This document shows, one piece after another, positions 62,733-64,000 of a DNA stretch of 64,000 nucleotides (positions within the stretch are counted from its first letter, which is position 1; each line of letters opens with the position of its first letter). The DNA is from Prochlorococcus sp. AG-402-B05 (lineage in GTDB: Bacteria > Cyanobacteriota > Cyanobacteriia > PCC-6307 > Cyanobiaceae), in NCBI GenBank assembly GCA_003279635.1, contig QCHK01000008.1, forward strand, positions 1 to 64,000, given 5' to 3'. The notes beneath the pieces are model-generated. The model saw nothing but the letters and a program-made list of their open reading frames with translations. It ran no database searches and was not told where the DNA came from. The position numbers and the translations under genes were made by a program.

Positions 62733-63272
62733 TGGCCACAATGGTTTTCTCAACTTAGGTCATCTCAGAGAAAAGAATCAAAATTTGATATTTCCAGATG
62801 GCTTCAACTAGCAACAGTTGGATTTGATAATAAACCCCGAGTAAGAACAATGTTTTTTTGGGTGGAGTGAATCTTATCAAATGGAAATATATACAGAAAA
62901 AACAATTCAAAAATATCATGAACTAAATTTGAACAATAACGTAGAAATATGTTGGCTTTTTTCATGATCTAAATCCCAATTCAGATTTAGAGGACTTCAA
63001 AAATTGAATTAGAGAAATACAATCTTCTAAGTTGAGAAAAACTAAGTGAAAAATCTAGATCTATGTGGAGTTGGCCAACTTAAGGTAATCATTTTATTTT
63101 TGAAAGAAATAATGATTTATCTTTCAGATCAACTAAAGAATTATGAAATAATTTTACAATATTAAAAATTGACATCACTTATTTTGATCAATTGCTTCTT
63201 CATGAAGCTGTTTACATAAGAAGACGCTGGATACAATCAAATGAATGGAAAAGGGAGCTTATAAAACATTAA
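62733..63272 (+). pseudogene. Decayed pyridoxamine 5'-phosphate oxidase-like FMN-binding protein (Alr4036-type PPOX)
   Basis: WPQWFSQLRSSQRKESKFDISRWLQLATVGFDNKPRVRTMFFWVE* / YQMEIYTEKTIQKYHELNLNNNVEICWLFS*SKSQFRFRGLQ / DITYFDQLLLHEAVYIRRRWIQSNEWKRELIKH*; multiple stops and frame changes. Confidence 0.75.
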
Positions 63273-63453
63273 ATAATTGAGGATGACGAAGCTTACTGTT
63301 GGGGAAGCTTCATTATGTTCCGATCACCCTCTTTTTATAGATAGCAATAATTCTAAATAATGGCAAGTTAAATTGTTTAATCATAATTCAATAGCAAAAT
63401 GAAAACTTTAAAAAAAACAAATTTATATATTATTTCTATGGTTATAAAAGGAG

Positions 63454-63636
63454 TCATTTTGCATTTAATCCTCTCCCGGCCGCCCCCCAGGCTTTGTGCT
63501 TTCTATCAAGGTCAGATATTGAATTACACTGAGCCTTTAACTTCAAAAGATATGAAACTTTCGTAATTCTTGTATGTGAAATCTTCAGGGGGGAATCCGC
63601 TAAAGACTGGTATGCGTTTAAGAAATCACTACTCAT
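63454..63636 (-). CDS. Small basic hypothetical protein
   Basis: 60 aa; DFLNAYQSLADSPLKISHTRITKVSYLLKLKAQCNSISDLDRKHKAWGAAGRGLNAK, protein-like composition and a locally high-GC 3' end. Confidence 0.5.
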   Translation of the reverse strand: MSSDFLNAYQSLADSPLKISHTRITKVSYLLKLKAQCNSISDLDRKHKAWGAAGRGLNAK

Positions 63637-64000
63637 TTAGTTTGCAAGTCTTTTCTTTTTTATATATTTACTACAGCGATAAATTAAACTAAAATCTTTT
63701 AATTATCTCTTTGTCTTTGCTTTACAAACTTAAGCAAAGAGATAAGTTATTCTACTTAATTTAATTTATAAAATATAATTACCACAAATCTGGATGATAA
63801 TTGAATAGATGGTTTATCTATTATTTTTTGAAAATTCTAATCAGTTCTTATCCGTGGAATCAGGACTTAATTTTTCCTGCTTATGAATAGTTGGATTCAC
63901 TGGCAACAGTGGGGCAGTAGAATCATTGATTAGCATTATTCATAGATCAAAAAAAAATATAGATCTCAAGATTTCTTCCGAAGAAGACCATCCTGAATTA

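Noticed and set aside
1-64000. CRISPR arrays, transposases, integrases, toxin-antitoxin or restriction systems
   Set aside because: No regularly spaced repeats and no ORF with recognisable motifs of these classes seen on reading; a formal search was not possible.

Overview
The window is AT-rich, gene-dense DNA that reads as a picocyanobacterial chromosome, most likely Prochlorococcus. This rests on family recognition, gene content (psaK, DUF3110/DUF1995/DUF2499/DUF3593-type proteins, cobalamin genes) and compact organisation; no search was run. Positions 1 to about 57.8 kb are mostly housekeeping genes: pyk, scpB, ilvA, dxs, psaK, bcp, rpmB, htpG, hisZ, pstBAC, dnaK/dnaJ pair, ribBA, argC, purN, pgi, leuS, dapF, coaD, uvrC, hemJ-like, cobN, ilvE, metH, pheT, rpmG, rpsR, RNase II family, metG, cobU, trmL, plus one tRNA-Ser(GGA). 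From about 57.8 kb to 64 kb coding density falls sharply, and small ORFs, short duplications, hairpins and decayed genes dominate. The strongest non-routine observations are: (i) a tandemly duplicated two-sORF cassette at 61163-62095 (a ~51-aa helical peptide plus an 18-19-aa 'LLPKPxRP' peptide), with one copy interrupted by an in-frame TAG; (ii) a divergently oriented pair of ~60-aa paralogs at 57840-58448, one missing from the ORF track; (iii) a murQ pseudogene at 19460-20391; (iv) a decayed PPOX/FMN-binding flavoprotein gene at about 62733-63272; (v) a predicted ribbon-helix-helix plus J-domain protein at 47672-48709. I found no CRISPR array, prophage, transposase or recognisable defence system.
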